Shown one piece after another: positions 52,192 to 60,977 of a stretch of DNA of 64,000 nt. Source of the stretch: Streptomyces albogriseolus (GTDB lineage: Bacteria > Actinomycetota > Actinomycetes > Streptomycetales > Streptomycetaceae); assembly GCA_014650475.1 (NCBI GenBank), contig BMVA01000001.1, forward strand, positions 310,001 to 374,000, in the 5' to 3' direction. Both the position numbers and the translations under genes were made by a program. A model generated the notes under the pieces. The model saw only the letters and a program-made list of their open reading frames with translations, ran no database searches and was not told the origin of the DNA. Position 1 is the first letter of the stretch. Each line of letters opens with the position of its first letter.

Positions 52192-54410
52192 GCACCGCAC
52201 AGGAGACCCGCGGCAGACGCCGTGCCGCGCCGCCGCGCCGCAAGGTGCCGAAGTCCCGCGCCAGGACCGTCCGTACGCCCACCGTGCTCCAGATGGAGGC
52301 CGTGGAGTGCGGCGCCGCCTCGCTCGCGATGGTGCTGGGCCACTACGGCCGCCATGTTCCGCTGGAGGAGCTGCGCATCGCGTGCGGCGTCTCGCGGGAC
52401 GGCTCGCGCGCCAGCAACCTGCTGAAGGCGGCCCGCGGTTACGGGCTGACCGCGAAGGGCATGCAGATGGACCTGGCCGCGCTCGCCGAGGTGACGGCGC
52501 CGGCCATCCTGTTCTGGGAGTTCAACCACTACGTCGTCTACGACGGCATGGGCCGCCGCTTCGGCCGCCGCGGGGTGTACGTCAACGACCCCGCCAAGGG
52601 CCGCCGGTTCGTGCCGCTGGAGGAGTTCGACGGCAGCTTCACCGGCGTGGTGCTGGTGATGGAGCCCGGCGAGGACTTCACCCGGGGCGGCCGCAGGCCG
52701 GGCGTGCTCGGCGCGATGCCGGCCCGGCTGCGCGGCACCGCGGGCACCATGCCCGCCGTGGTGCTGACCAGTCTGCTGCTGGTGGCGGTGGGCGCGGCGG
52801 TGCCCGGCCTCAGCCGTACCTTCATCGACGAGTTCCTGATCGGGCAGCAGACGTCGATGCTTGACGTGCTGTTCGCGTCGATGGGCGCGTGCGTGCTGCT
52901 GACGCTGCTGCTGACCTGGCTCCAGCAGGCGAACCTGCTGCGCGGCCGGCTGATCTCGTCCACCCTCTCCAGCGCGCGCTTTCTGCGCCATCTGCTGCGG
53001 CTGCCGGTGACGTTCTTCTCCCAGCGCAGCCCTGCCGACCTGGTGCAACGCCTCCAGTCCAACGACGCGGTGGCCGAGACGCTGGCCCGTGACCTGTCGG
53101 CGGCGGGCGTCGACGCGGTGGTGGTCGTGCTGTACGCGGTGCTGCTGTACACGTACGACCCGCAGCTCACGTTCGTGGGCATCGGGGTGGCGCTGCTGAA
53201 CATCCTGGCGATGCGCATCGTGATCCGGCTGCGCGCCACCCGCACGGCGAAGCTGCGCGCGGACACGGCGCGGCTCACCAACACCGCGTACACGGGGCTC
53301 CAGCTGATCGAGACGCTGAAGGCGACCGGCGGCGAGGACGGCTACTTCCGCAAGTGGGCCGGGCAGCACGCCACCACGCTGGAGGAACAGCAGCGGCTCG
53401 GGGTGCCGAGCGCGTGGCTCGGCGTCGTCGCGCCGACGCTCGCCACGCTCAACAGCGCGCTGATCCTGTGGATCGGCGGCATGCGGGCGGTCGAGGGGCA
53501 CATCTCGGTCGGTCTGCTGGTCGCCTTCCAGGCGCTGGTCGCCCGGTTCACCGCGCCGCTGACCCGGCTGAACGGGGTGGCGGGGCGCATCCAGGACTTC
53601 GCCGCCGACGTGGCCCGGCTGAAGGACGTGGAGAACTTCCGGACGGACCCGCTGTACGGGCGTCCGGGGGCCGGTGAGTCGACCCGGCGGCTGCACGGCC
53701 ATGTGGAGCTGCAGAACCTCACCTTCGGCTACAACCCGCTGGACAAGCCGCTGCTGACCGGGTTCGACCTGACGGTGGGTCCGGGTCAGCAGGTGGCGCT
53801 GGTGGGCGGCTCGGGCAGCGGCAAGTCGACCGTGTCGCGGCTGATCTCGGGGCTCTACACCCCGTGGGAGGGCGTGATCCGGATCGACGGGCAGCGCATC
53901 GAGGACATTCCGCGCGGGGCGCTGGCGGCGTCCGTGTCGTTCGTCGACCAGGACGTGTTCCTGTTCGAGGGGACGGTGCGGGACAACGTGGCCCTGTGGG
54001 ACCCGTCGATCCCGGACGAGGCCGTGGTGGAGGCGCTGAAGGACGCGGCGCTGTACGACGTGATCGTGCGCCGTCCGGGCGGCATCCACAGCCCGGTCGA
54101 GCAGGACGGCCGGAACTTCTCCGGCGGTCAGCGCCAGCGTCTGGAGATCGCCCGGGCGCTGGTGCGCCGGCCGAGCATCCTGGTGCTCGACGAGGTGACC
54201 AGCGCGCTGGACGCGGAGACGGAACTGGTGGTGATGGACAACCTGCGCCGCCGCGGCTGCGCGTGCGTGGTGATCGCGCACCGGCTGTCCACGGTCCGCG
54301 ACAGCGACGAGATCGTCGTGCTGGACCAGGGCACGGTCGTGGAGCGCGGACGGCACGAGGAGCTGGTGGCGCGCGGCGGCGCGTACGCGGCGCTGGTCAG
54401 GGAGCGATGA
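52188..54410 (+). CDS. Peptidase-containing ABC transporter (NHLM type)
   Basis: A 740-residue protein of three parts. The C39 peptidase (~30-160) has Cys41 in QMEAVECGAAS, His114 in FNHYVVYDG and Asp134 in VNDPAKG. Six membrane helices occupy ~180-460. The ATPase (~500-735) has Walker A GGSGSGKST near 540, Q-loop FVDQDV, signature FSGGQRQR near 643, Walker B ILVLDEVTSALD and H-loop VIAHRLS. The peptidase should cut the precursor after Gly-Gly during export. The Asp in DEVTS is followed by Val rather than the usual Ala. It is coupled to the upstream adaptor and to the downstream ABC gene (one base between). Confidence 0.92.
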   Translation: MSTAQETRGRRRAAPPRRKVPKSRARTVRTPTVLQMEAVECGAASLAMVLGHYGRHVPLEELRIACGVSRDGSRASNLLKAARGYGLTAKGMQMDLAALAEVTAPAILFWEFNHYVVYDGMGRRFGRRGVYVNDPAKGRRFVPLEEFDGSFTGVVLVMEPGEDFTRGGRRPGVLGAMPARLRGTAGTMPAVVLTSLLLVAVGAAVPGLSRTFIDEFLIGQQTSMLDVLFASMGACVLLTLLLTWLQQANLLRGRLISSTLSSARFLRHLLRLPVTFFSQRSPADLVQRLQSNDAVAETLARDLSAAGVDAVVVVLYAVLLYTYDPQLTFVGIGVALLNILAMRIVIRLRATRTAKLRADTARLTNTAYTGLQLIETLKATGGEDGYFRKWAGQHATTLEEQQRLGVPSAWLGVVAPTLATLNSALILWIGGMRAVEGHISVGLLVAFQALVARFTAPLTRLNGVAGRIQDFAADVARLKDVENFRTDPLYGRPGAGESTRRLHGHVELQNLTFGYNPLDKPLLTGFDLTVGPGQQVALVGGSGSGKSTVSRLISGLYTPWEGVIRIDGQRIEDIPRGALAASVSFVDQDVFLFEGTVRDNVALWDPSIPDEAVVEALKDAALYDVIVRRPGGIHSPVEQDGRNFSGGQRQRLEIARALVRRPSILVLDEVTSALDAETELVVMDNLRRRGCACVVIAHRLSTVRDSDEIVVLDQGTVVERGRHEELVARGGAYAALVRER

Positions 54411-54411
54411 G

Positions 54412-57237
54412 ATGACTGCCGTGCAGGAGGGGCGGGGCGGCGACGTCGTACTGGGCGCGCTCGGCGCGCTGGGCACCCCGATCGACTGCTCCGGGTTCGG
54501 AAAGCTGGACCTGGAGGGGCCGCAGGTGCTGTGGCTGATCGCGTCCGGCGCCGTGGACCTGTTCGCGGTGGACGCCGAGCAGCAGGGGCACTGGCACCAC
54601 CTGGGCCGCCTGGAGGCGGGTTCGCTGGTGCTGGGCCCGGTGGCGGGTCCCGCGCACACGCTGGTGGCGCGGCCGCTGCGGGACTGCGTGGTGCACCGCG
54701 TCGCGCTGCGCGAGCTGTACCAGCAGGCGAACACCCAGACCTGGTCGTACGACGAGTACGGCAACCCGCAGTACGTGCCGCCCACGACCAGTCCGCTGGA
54801 GTACGCGCTCGCGCTGGGCGTGGGCCGGAGCCTCGCCGTGCTGTTCCAGGCGCCGATGGCGACGGAGCGGGCGGCGGCGCCCGCCGACGACGACGTGTTC
54901 TGGATGCAGGTGCCGCCGGGCAGCGTGCAGTACGGCTCCCTGTACGGCGCGGAGGCCGCGGCGGACCTGCTGATGGACCCGGCGCTGTGGCAGACGATGG
55001 TCGACCAGCAGTACCGGCTGATGACCACGCTGGACCGGTGGATCGAGCAGCTGGAGGAGACGCACGAGACGCGCACCGCGCAGGGCATCGCGGCCGGTGA
55101 GGCGGTGCGCGCGCAGGCCGACCGGACGCTGCTCGCGTCGATCGGCAAGCGGGCGGGGCAGCGGACGACGGCGGCGGACGCGGACGCCACGTACGCGGCC
55201 TGCGAGCTGGTGGCGCGGGCGGCCGGGATCACCCTGGCCCCGCCCGCGCAGTCCGGCACCGGCGCCGACCGGCTGGACCCGGTGGAGCAGGTGGCGCTGG
55301 CCTCGCGGCTGCGCACCCGGGTGGTGCGGCTGGAGGGACGGTGGTGGCGCGACGACGTGGGGCCGCTGGTGGGCCGTCGCGCCCTGTCGGGGGCGCCGGT
55401 GGCGCTGCTGTGGCGGCGCGGCGGTTATGTGGCCGTGCATCCTTCGACGGGCCGCGAGACCCCGGTGGAGAAGGCGAACGCCGAGGAGTTCGAGCCGCGC
55501 GCGGTGATGTTCTACCGTCCGCTGCCCGAGCGGCGGCTGAGTCCGCTGCGGCTGGTGCGGTTCTGCATGGGCGGCACCCGGGGCGACCTGACGGGGCTGA
55601 TGCTGAGCGGTCTGGTGACGGTGGTGCTGGGGGCGCTGGTGCCGCTGGCCACGGGCCGGGTGCTGGGCGAGTACGTGCCGAAGGCGCAGACCGACCTGAT
55701 CGTGCAGGTGTGTCTCGCGGTGATCCTCAGCAGTGTGGTCGCGGCGGCGTTCATGCTGCTGCAGAACCTCACGCTGCTGCGGCTGGAGGGCCGGGTGGAG
55801 GCCACCCTCCAGCCGGCGGTGTGGGACAGGCTGCTCCGGCTGCCGACCCGGTTCTTCACGGAGCGGTCCACGGGTGAGCTGGCGAGCGCGGCCATGGGCA
55901 TCAGCGCGATCCGCCGGATGCTGGCCGGAGTCGGGCCCACGGTGACCCAGTCGGTCACGGTGGGCGCGGTGAACCTGGCGCTGCTGCTGTGGTTCAGCGT
56001 GCCGATGGCGCTGGCCGCCGTCGGCATGCTGGTGCTGGTCGCGGGCGTCTTCCTGGGTCTCGGACTGTGGCAGGTGCGCTGGCAGCGGCGGCTGGTGGTG
56101 CTCACCAACAAGCTGAACAACCAGGCGTTCCAGACGCTGCGCGGACTGCCGAAGCTGCGGGTGGCTGCGGCGGAGAACTACGCGTACGCGGCGTGGGCGT
56201 CGCAGTTCGCTCGCAGCCGTGAGCTGCAGCAGAAGGCCGGGCGGATCAAGAACCTGACGGCGGTGCTGGGCGCGGTCTATCTGCCGCTGTGCACGCTGGG
56301 GATGTTCATGCTGCTGGCGGGCCCGGCGCGCGGGTCGATGACGGCGGCAGAGTTCCTCACCTTCAACACGTCGGTGACGATGGTGCTGACGTCGGTGACC
56401 CAGCTGACCGGCTCGTTCGTCTCGGCGGTCGCCGCGCTGCCGCTGTTCGAGCAGATCCGGCCGGTGCTGGACGCGACGCCCGAGGTGCGTACGGCGAGCA
56501 CCCGTCCGGGGCCGCTGACCGGCGCGATCGAGGCGCGGCGCGTGTCGTTCCGCTACTCCGACGACGGGCCGCTGGTGCTGGACGACGTGTCGTTCGAGGC
56601 GCGGCCGGGCGAGTTCGTGGCGGTGGTCGGCCCGAGCGGCTGCGGCAAGTCGACCCTGCTGCGGCTGCTCATCGGCTTCGACCGCCCGCAGTCCGGCAGC
56701 GTGCTGTACGACGGGCAGGACCTGGCGGCGCTGGACCGGTCGGCGGTGCGCCGTCAGTGCGGTGTGGTGCTCCAGCACGCGCAGCCGTTCACCGGGTCGA
56801 TCATGGACGTGATCTGCGGGAGCGAGCCGTACACGCCGGAGGAGGCGATGGCGGCGGCGGAGATGGCGGGTCTGGCGGAGGACATCCGCCGGATGCCGAT
56901 GGGGCTGCACACCATCGTGTCCGGCGGCGGCGCGGTCTCGGGCGGTCAGCGGCAGCGGCTGATGATCGCCCAGGCGCTGATCCGCCGGCCGCGGATCCTC
57001 TTCTTCGACGAGGCGACCAGCGCCCTGGACAACGAGACGCAGCGCACGGTCATCGAGAGCACCAAGGCGCTGCGGGCGACCCGCATCGTCATCGCGCACC
57101 GCCTGTCGACGGTGCTGGACGCGGACCGGGTGGTGGTGATGGAGGCCGGCAAGGTGGTCCAGCAGGGCACGCCCGCCGAGCTGCTCGCCGACACCCGGGG
57201 CCGGCTGCACGAGCTGGTGCGCCGGCAGCTGGCCTGA
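54412..57237 (+). CDS. NHLM-type ABC transporter with N-terminal cNMP-domain-like region
   Basis: A 941-residue protein. Residues ~1-150 resemble a cyclic-nucleotide-binding-type beta-barrel (DLFAVDAEQQGHWHHLGRLE, GSLVLGPVAGPAHTLVARPL) followed by a helical linker to ~390. Six membrane helices lie in ~400-690 and the ATPase in ~705-940: Walker A GPSGCGKST near 738, signature VSGGQRQR near 842, Walker B ILFFDEATSALD, H-loop VIAHRLS. It matches the second ABC protein of NHLM-type bacteriocin export systems. It lacks the C39 peptidase and probably pairs with the upstream transporter. Its first domain may sense or gate. Confidence 0.9.
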   Translation: MTAVQEGRGGDVVLGALGALGTPIDCSGFGKLDLEGPQVLWLIASGAVDLFAVDAEQQGHWHHLGRLEAGSLVLGPVAGPAHTLVARPLRDCVVHRVALRELYQQANTQTWSYDEYGNPQYVPPTTSPLEYALALGVGRSLAVLFQAPMATERAAAPADDDVFWMQVPPGSVQYGSLYGAEAAADLLMDPALWQTMVDQQYRLMTTLDRWIEQLEETHETRTAQGIAAGEAVRAQADRTLLASIGKRAGQRTTAADADATYAACELVARAAGITLAPPAQSGTGADRLDPVEQVALASRLRTRVVRLEGRWWRDDVGPLVGRRALSGAPVALLWRRGGYVAVHPSTGRETPVEKANAEEFEPRAVMFYRPLPERRLSPLRLVRFCMGGTRGDLTGLMLSGLVTVVLGALVPLATGRVLGEYVPKAQTDLIVQVCLAVILSSVVAAAFMLLQNLTLLRLEGRVEATLQPAVWDRLLRLPTRFFTERSTGELASAAMGISAIRRMLAGVGPTVTQSVTVGAVNLALLLWFSVPMALAAVGMLVLVAGVFLGLGLWQVRWQRRLVVLTNKLNNQAFQTLRGLPKLRVAAAENYAYAAWASQFARSRELQQKAGRIKNLTAVLGAVYLPLCTLGMFMLLAGPARGSMTAAEFLTFNTSVTMVLTSVTQLTGSFVSAVAALPLFEQIRPVLDATPEVRTASTRPGPLTGAIEARRVSFRYSDDGPLVLDDVSFEARPGEFVAVVGPSGCGKSTLLRLLIGFDRPQSGSVLYDGQDLAALDRSAVRRQCGVVLQHAQPFTGSIMDVICGSEPYTPEEAMAAAEMAGLAEDIRRMPMGLHTIVSGGGAVSGGQRQRLMIAQALIRRPRILFFDEATSALDNETQRTVIESTKALRATRIVIAHRLSTVLDADRVVVMEAGKVVQQGTPAELLADTRGRLHELVRRQLA

Positions 57238-57332
57238 GCGGCCGGCCGCTGTTCCGGGGCAGCCGTGGCGCGTATGCGACCCTCCGCGCGGCCGGTCCGT
57301 TGGACGGCGCGGGAAGTGGGTACCCACGGGCC

Positions 57333-58343
57333 ATGCGGACCAGCGTGGTGGATGTCGGGTCGAAGACCGTCAGACTCGTCGTGTCGGACACGGAGGGCGG
57401 TGCGCCCCTGCCGGTGCACACCGCCAAGTGGCGGCTGCGGCTGTCCGAGCTGGTCACGCCCGGCGGACCGGTGCCCGAGCGTGCCGTGGAGGACCTGGTG
57501 GACGCGGTCGCGGCGGCGGACCGGGCCGCCGCGCGGTGGGGCGCCGCCGGCCCCCTGGCCTTCGCCACGGCCGTGGTGCGCGGGGCCCCGAACCGGCACG
57601 AGGTGCTGCGCACGGTCCGGGAGCGGACCGGCGTCGAGCTGTGCACCCTGCCCGGCGAGGTCGAGGCGGAGCTGACCTTCCTCGCCGCGCGCCGCTGGAT
57701 GGGCTGGCGCTGCGGTCCGCTGGCGATGCTGGACATCGGCGGCGGTTCCCTGGAGGTCGCCTTCGGGCGCGGTCGGCTGCCCGACTTCGCCGCCTCGCTG
57801 CCGCTGGGCGCGGCGCGGCTGACCCACGAGTACTTCGAGGACGAGGACCCGCCCTCGCCGGACCGGGTGCGCGCCCTGCGCCGGCGGGTGCGTCACCAGC
57901 TGCGCGACGCGGCGGCGCGGATCCGCTGGGAGGGCCCGCGCACGGCGGTCGCCACCTCCCGCACCTTCCAGCAGCTCGGCCGGCTGTGCGGGGCCGCGCC
58001 CGGGCGGCACGGCCCGTTCGTGGAGCGGGTGCTGTCCGCCGCCGACCTGCGCTGGGCGGTCGACCGGCTGGCGGCCCTGCCCGCCGCCGAACGCGCCCGG
58101 CTGCCCGGCATCTCCGCGCCCCGCGCGACGCAGAGCCTGGCGGGCGCCGTGGTGGCGCACACCGCGATGAAACTGACCGGCCTGGCGACGGTGACGATCT
58201 GCCCCTGGGCACTGCGCGAGGGGGTGCTGCTGCGTCATGTGGAGGACGGCCCGGCCTGGTGGGCGGAGATCACCCGGCGCAGCGAGAAGGAGTCGGACGG
58301 CCCCGGCCCGGTGCCACTGCGCCTCGCCGCCGCCCGGCACTGA
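57333..58343 (+). CDS. Ppx/GppA-family phosphatase
   Basis: A 336-residue protein of the sugar kinase/Hsc70/actin fold. The phosphate loops are VVDVGSKTVRLVVSD (first) and AMLDIGGGSLEVAFGRG (second, with the GGGS motif near 130-136). The catalytic Glu lies in LPGEVEAELTFL. It is shorter than full exopolyphosphatases and represents the ~300-residue Ppx branch, acting on polyphosphate or pppGpp. It follows the export operon by 95 bases with its own probable promoter. Confidence 0.88.
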   Translation: MRTSVVDVGSKTVRLVVSDTEGGAPLPVHTAKWRLRLSELVTPGGPVPERAVEDLVDAVAAADRAAARWGAAGPLAFATAVVRGAPNRHEVLRTVRERTGVELCTLPGEVEAELTFLAARRWMGWRCGPLAMLDIGGGSLEVAFGRGRLPDFAASLPLGAARLTHEYFEDEDPPSPDRVRALRRRVRHQLRDAAARIRWEGPRTAVATSRTFQQLGRLCGAAPGRHGPFVERVLSAADLRWAVDRLAALPAAERARLPGISAPRATQSLAGAVVAHTAMKLTGLATVTICPWALREGVLLRHVEDGPAWWAEITRRSEKESDGPGPVPLRLAAARH

Positions 58344-58346
58344 ACC

Positions 58347-58364
58347 TCCCGCCCGCGGGCGGGA
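58347..58364 (+). terminator. Possible terminator after the Ppx gene
   Basis: 18-bp palindrome TCCCGCCCGCGGGCGGGA, four bases after the stop; hairpin with a very small loop. Confidence 0.45.
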
Positions 58365-58401
58365 CCGACGAGCACGACCAGCACGACGTGAGGAGAGCCC
58401 G

Positions 58402-58581
58402 TTGTCCGAGCACGACGACACCCCGAAGCAGTCCGAGTCGGCCCTTGAGGAGGTGCTGCGCGAGGTGGAGGACGCCGAGCGCCGCACGCGGGACACGGAC
58501 GAGGACCGCCGCCACCGCGGCGAGGCGGGGGAGGCGATCACGCCCAACACGGAGGCGCAGGAGGAGTCCTCGGGCGAGTAG
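58402..58581 (+). CDS. Small acidic protein with TTG start (59 aa)
   Basis: A 59-residue protein read from a TTG at 58402 with GAGGAG seven bases upstream; no ATG or GTG is in a better place. It starts MSEHDDTPKQSESALEEVLR, continues with a charged helix (EVEDAERRTRDTDEDRRHRG) and ends EAQEESSGE. It is strongly acidic, with no hydrophobic core, and resembles other small charged Streptomyces proteins. Function unknown. Confidence 0.65.
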   Translation: MSEHDDTPKQSESALEEVLREVEDAERRTRDTDEDRRHRGEAGEAITPNTEAQEESSGE

Positions 58582-58599
58582 ACCCGCGCCCCTCCTCCC

Positions 58600-59208
58600 C
58601 TACCGCGGCGGCGGCCCGAGCGGGTGCGCGGCGAGGGCGCGGGCGACGCCCAGCAGGTTCGCGGCCATCGCGCGGCCCGTGCTGCGCGACCAGTCGTGGC
58701 CGCTGCCGCCCTCGAGGAAGCTGGGCCCGGGTCCCGGGCCCTGGTTCCAGTAGGTCCACGCCTGGCCGGGGATGGTGTAGCCGATGTCCTGGAGCCCGCC
58801 GGTGATCTCGCTGATCACGTGGTGCGCCCCGTCCTCGTTGCCGGTGACGACGACGCCGGCGACCCGGTTGTAGGCGACCGGGCGGCCCTCGTCGTCCGTC
58901 TCGGACAGCATCGCGTCCATCCGCTCCAGGACCCGCTTGGCCACCGACGACGGCTGGCCCAGCCAGGTCGGCGAGGCGATGACGAGGATCTCGGCCGCGA
59001 GGAGCTTCTCGTGCACCGAGGGCCAGTCGTCGCCCTCGTGCACGGCCTCGCTGACGACGCCGGGGGCGATGTCCAGGTCCACGGCGCGGACGACGTCGGT
59101 CTCGACGCCCTCCCGCTCCAGCTGCTCGGTGACGGTCCGGAAGAGCGCCTCGGTGTTGGAGGGTTCCGGGGACTTCTTGAGCGTGCAGTTGATCACCAAT
59201 GCCTTCAT
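58600..59208 (-). CDS. Flavodoxin-like NAD(P)H-dependent reductase
   Basis: A 202-residue flavoprotein. MKALVINCTLKKSPEPSNTE is the FMN phosphate-binding loop strand, and the middle ILVIASPTWLGQPSSVAKRV and VAGVVVTGNEDGAHHVISEI complete the flavodoxin fold of the NADPH-dependent FMN reductase/NQO-like group. Function could be quinone, chromate or iron reduction. It is divergent from the iron-enzyme operon by 79 bases. Confidence 0.87.
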   Translation of the reverse strand: MKALVINCTLKKSPEPSNTEALFRTVTEQLEREGVETDVVRAVDLDIAPGVVSEAVHEGDDWPSVHEKLLAAEILVIASPTWLGQPSSVAKRVLERMDAMLSETDDEGRPVAYNRVAGVVVTGNEDGAHHVISEITGGLQDIGYTIPGQAWTYWNQGPGPGPSFLEGGSGHDWSRSTGRAMAANLLGVARALAAHPLGPPPR

Positions 59209-59287
59209 GGGGTCATGGGGTACCCCGCGCGTCCGCCCCGCCACGCCGACCGGGCGTTTCCGTGCTCCGTCCGGGTACCCGGGGTCC

Positions 59288-60301
59288 ATGGACGACCCCC
59301 GAGACGAACCTGTGCTGCCCGCGCCGCGCGGACCGCTCAGCCGTGCCGTGACGACGTATCTGCGGGGCGCCGGCCCGCTGCCCTCCGAGGCGGAGGTCGC
59401 CGCCGCCCCCGTGTACGGCGAGGACCTCCAGCTCGCCCTCTACCTCTGCTACGAACTGCACTACCGCGGCTTCGCGGACGTGGCGCCCGCCCTGGAGTGG
59501 GACCCGGACCTGCTGCGGACCCGGGCCGCCATGGAACGGCGCTTCCTCGCCGCGCTGCGCGAGGACGCCCCGCGCCACGACAGCGTGGACGGCGCGCTCG
59601 CCGGGATCCTGGTCGAGCCGGTGGACGGCACGGGCGTCAGCCACTTCCTGCGCGACAAGGGCGAGCTGTGGCAGCTGCGCGAGTACGCGGCGCTGCGCTC
59701 CCTGTACCACCTGAAGGAGGCCGACCCGCACGCCTGGGTGCTGCCGCGGCTGCGCGGCCGGGCCAAGGCGGCGATGGCGGCCGTGGAGTTCGACGAGTAC
59801 GGCGGCGGGCGCGCCGACCGGGTGCACGCCCGGCTGTGGGCCGACCTGATGACGGACCTGGGGCTGGACACGACGTACGGCCGTTATGTGGACGCGGCCT
59901 GCGCGGAGCTGCTGGTCACGGTCAACCTGATGTCGCTGTTCGGGCTGCACCGCACGCTGCGGGGCGCCCTGGTGGGCCATTTCGCGACGGTGGAGATCAC
60001 GTCCTCCCCGGGGTCCCGCCGGCTCGCCGAGGCCATGCGCCGTACGGGCGCGGGTCCCGCCGCCGAGCACTTCTACGACGAGCACGTGGAGGCGGACGCG
60101 GTGCACGAGCAGGTGGTCCGCAAGGATGTCATCGGCGGTCTGCTGGAGGACGAGCCGGAACTCGCGCCGGACGTCGCGTTCGGCGTGGCGGCCACGGTGT
60201 TCACGGAGGACCGGCTCGGCGACCGGCTGCTCGCCGACTGGGGCGGGGGCCGCTCCGCGCTGCGTGCTCCCCTGTCACAGGCGGCCACCCATGTCTCTTG
60301 A
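59288..60301 (+). CDS. Heme-oxygenase-like iron-dependent redox enzyme
   Basis: A 337-residue, all-helical protein of the iron-containing redox enzyme (heme-oxygenase-like diiron oxidase) family. Candidate metal ligands are the Glu of LYLCYELHYRGF (~60), Glu/His of VEFDEYGGGRADRVHARLWA (~165), and acidic/His residues of HFYDEHVEADAVHEQVV (~265-275); HFATVEITSSPGSRRLAEAM lies between. Relatives include N-oxygenases and desaturase-like enzymes as well as many of unknown role. Here the next two genes, a HemK2/MTQ2-like methyltransferase and a CDGSH protein, form an apparent operon. Confidence 0.83.
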   Translation: MDDPRDEPVLPAPRGPLSRAVTTYLRGAGPLPSEAEVAAAPVYGEDLQLALYLCYELHYRGFADVAPALEWDPDLLRTRAAMERRFLAALREDAPRHDSVDGALAGILVEPVDGTGVSHFLRDKGELWQLREYAALRSLYHLKEADPHAWVLPRLRGRAKAAMAAVEFDEYGGGRADRVHARLWADLMTDLGLDTTYGRYVDAACAELLVTVNLMSLFGLHRTLRGALVGHFATVEITSSPGSRRLAEAMRRTGAGPAAEHFYDEHVEADAVHEQVVRKDVIGGLLEDEPELAPDVAFGVAATVFTEDRLGDRLLADWGGGRSALRAPLSQAATHVS

Positions 60302-60323
60302 GCGACGGGGTACTCGGCCGCCT

Positions 60324-60977
60324 GTGAAAAGTCTGGTACCTCCGGGCGTGTACGCCCCTCAAGAGGACACCGCGCTGCTGGCCGCGGCCCTGGCCGACGA
60401 GCCGGTGGCGCCGGGCGCCGAGGTCCTCGACGTCGGCACCGGTTCCGGTGCCCTGGCCCTGACGGCCGCCCGGCGCGGCGCCCGGGTGACCGCGGTCGAC
60501 GTGTCGCGGCGGGCCGTGTACGCGGCCCGGCTGAACGCGCTGCGGGCGGGTCTGCCGGTCGAGATCCTGCGCGGCAATCTGTTCGACCCGGTGCGGGGAC
60601 GGTCCTTCGACCTGGTCCTCGCCAATCCCCCGTACGTGCCCGCCCCCGGGGCGCACCTGCCGCCGCGCGGCGCGGCCCGGGCCTGGGACGCGGGCGGTGA
60701 CGGGCGGCTCGTGCTCGACCGCATCTGCCACGAGGCGCCGGGGCTGCTGCGGCCGGGCGGGGTGCTGCTGCTGGTGCAGTCGGCGCTCAGCGATCCGGAG
60801 CTGACCGTGGACTGTCTGCGGTCCGCGGGTCTGAAGTCGGCGGTCACGCAGCGACAGCGGATCGACTTCGGCCCGGTGCTGCGGACCCGGGTGGAGTGGC
60901 TGCGGGAGCGCGGGCTGCTGTCCCCGGACGAGAACGACGAGGAGCTGGTGGTGGTCCGTGCCGAACAGCCCGTCTGA
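60324..60977 (+). CDS. HemK2/MTQ2-like protein methyltransferase
   Basis: A 217-residue SAM methyltransferase. VLDVGTGSGALALTAARRGA is motif I near residue 40 and LVLANPPYVPAP the NPPY catalytic motif near 102, diagnostic of N-methylation of Gln/Asn or similar planar nitrogens, as in PrmC/HemK. It has no N-terminal PrmC helical domain, as in HemK2/MTQ2. The GTG at 60324 is used; an ATG at 60291 would overlap the iron-enzyme gene by 11 bases. It overlaps the CDGSH gene by 20 bases at its 3' end. Confidence 0.85.
   Translation: MKSLVPPGVYAPQEDTALLAAALADEPVAPGAEVLDVGTGSGALALTAARRGARVTAVDVSRRAVYAARLNALRAGLPVEILRGNLFDPVRGRSFDLVLANPPYVPAPGAHLPPRGAARAWDAGGDGRLVLDRICHEAPGLLRPGGVLLLVQSALSDPELTVDCLRSAGLKSAVTQRQRIDFGPVLRTRVEWLRERGLLSPDENDEELVVVRAEQPV

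Noticed and set aside
57237..57250. 14-bp palindrome AGCGGCCGGCCGCT at the end of the second ABC gene as a terminator
   Set aside because: It has no loop and overlaps the stop codon; a simple GC palindrome of this length is common in this composition.
54397..57327. A 976-codon open frame on the minus strand over the second ABC exporter
   Set aside because: Shadow of a clear ABC protein on the plus strand.
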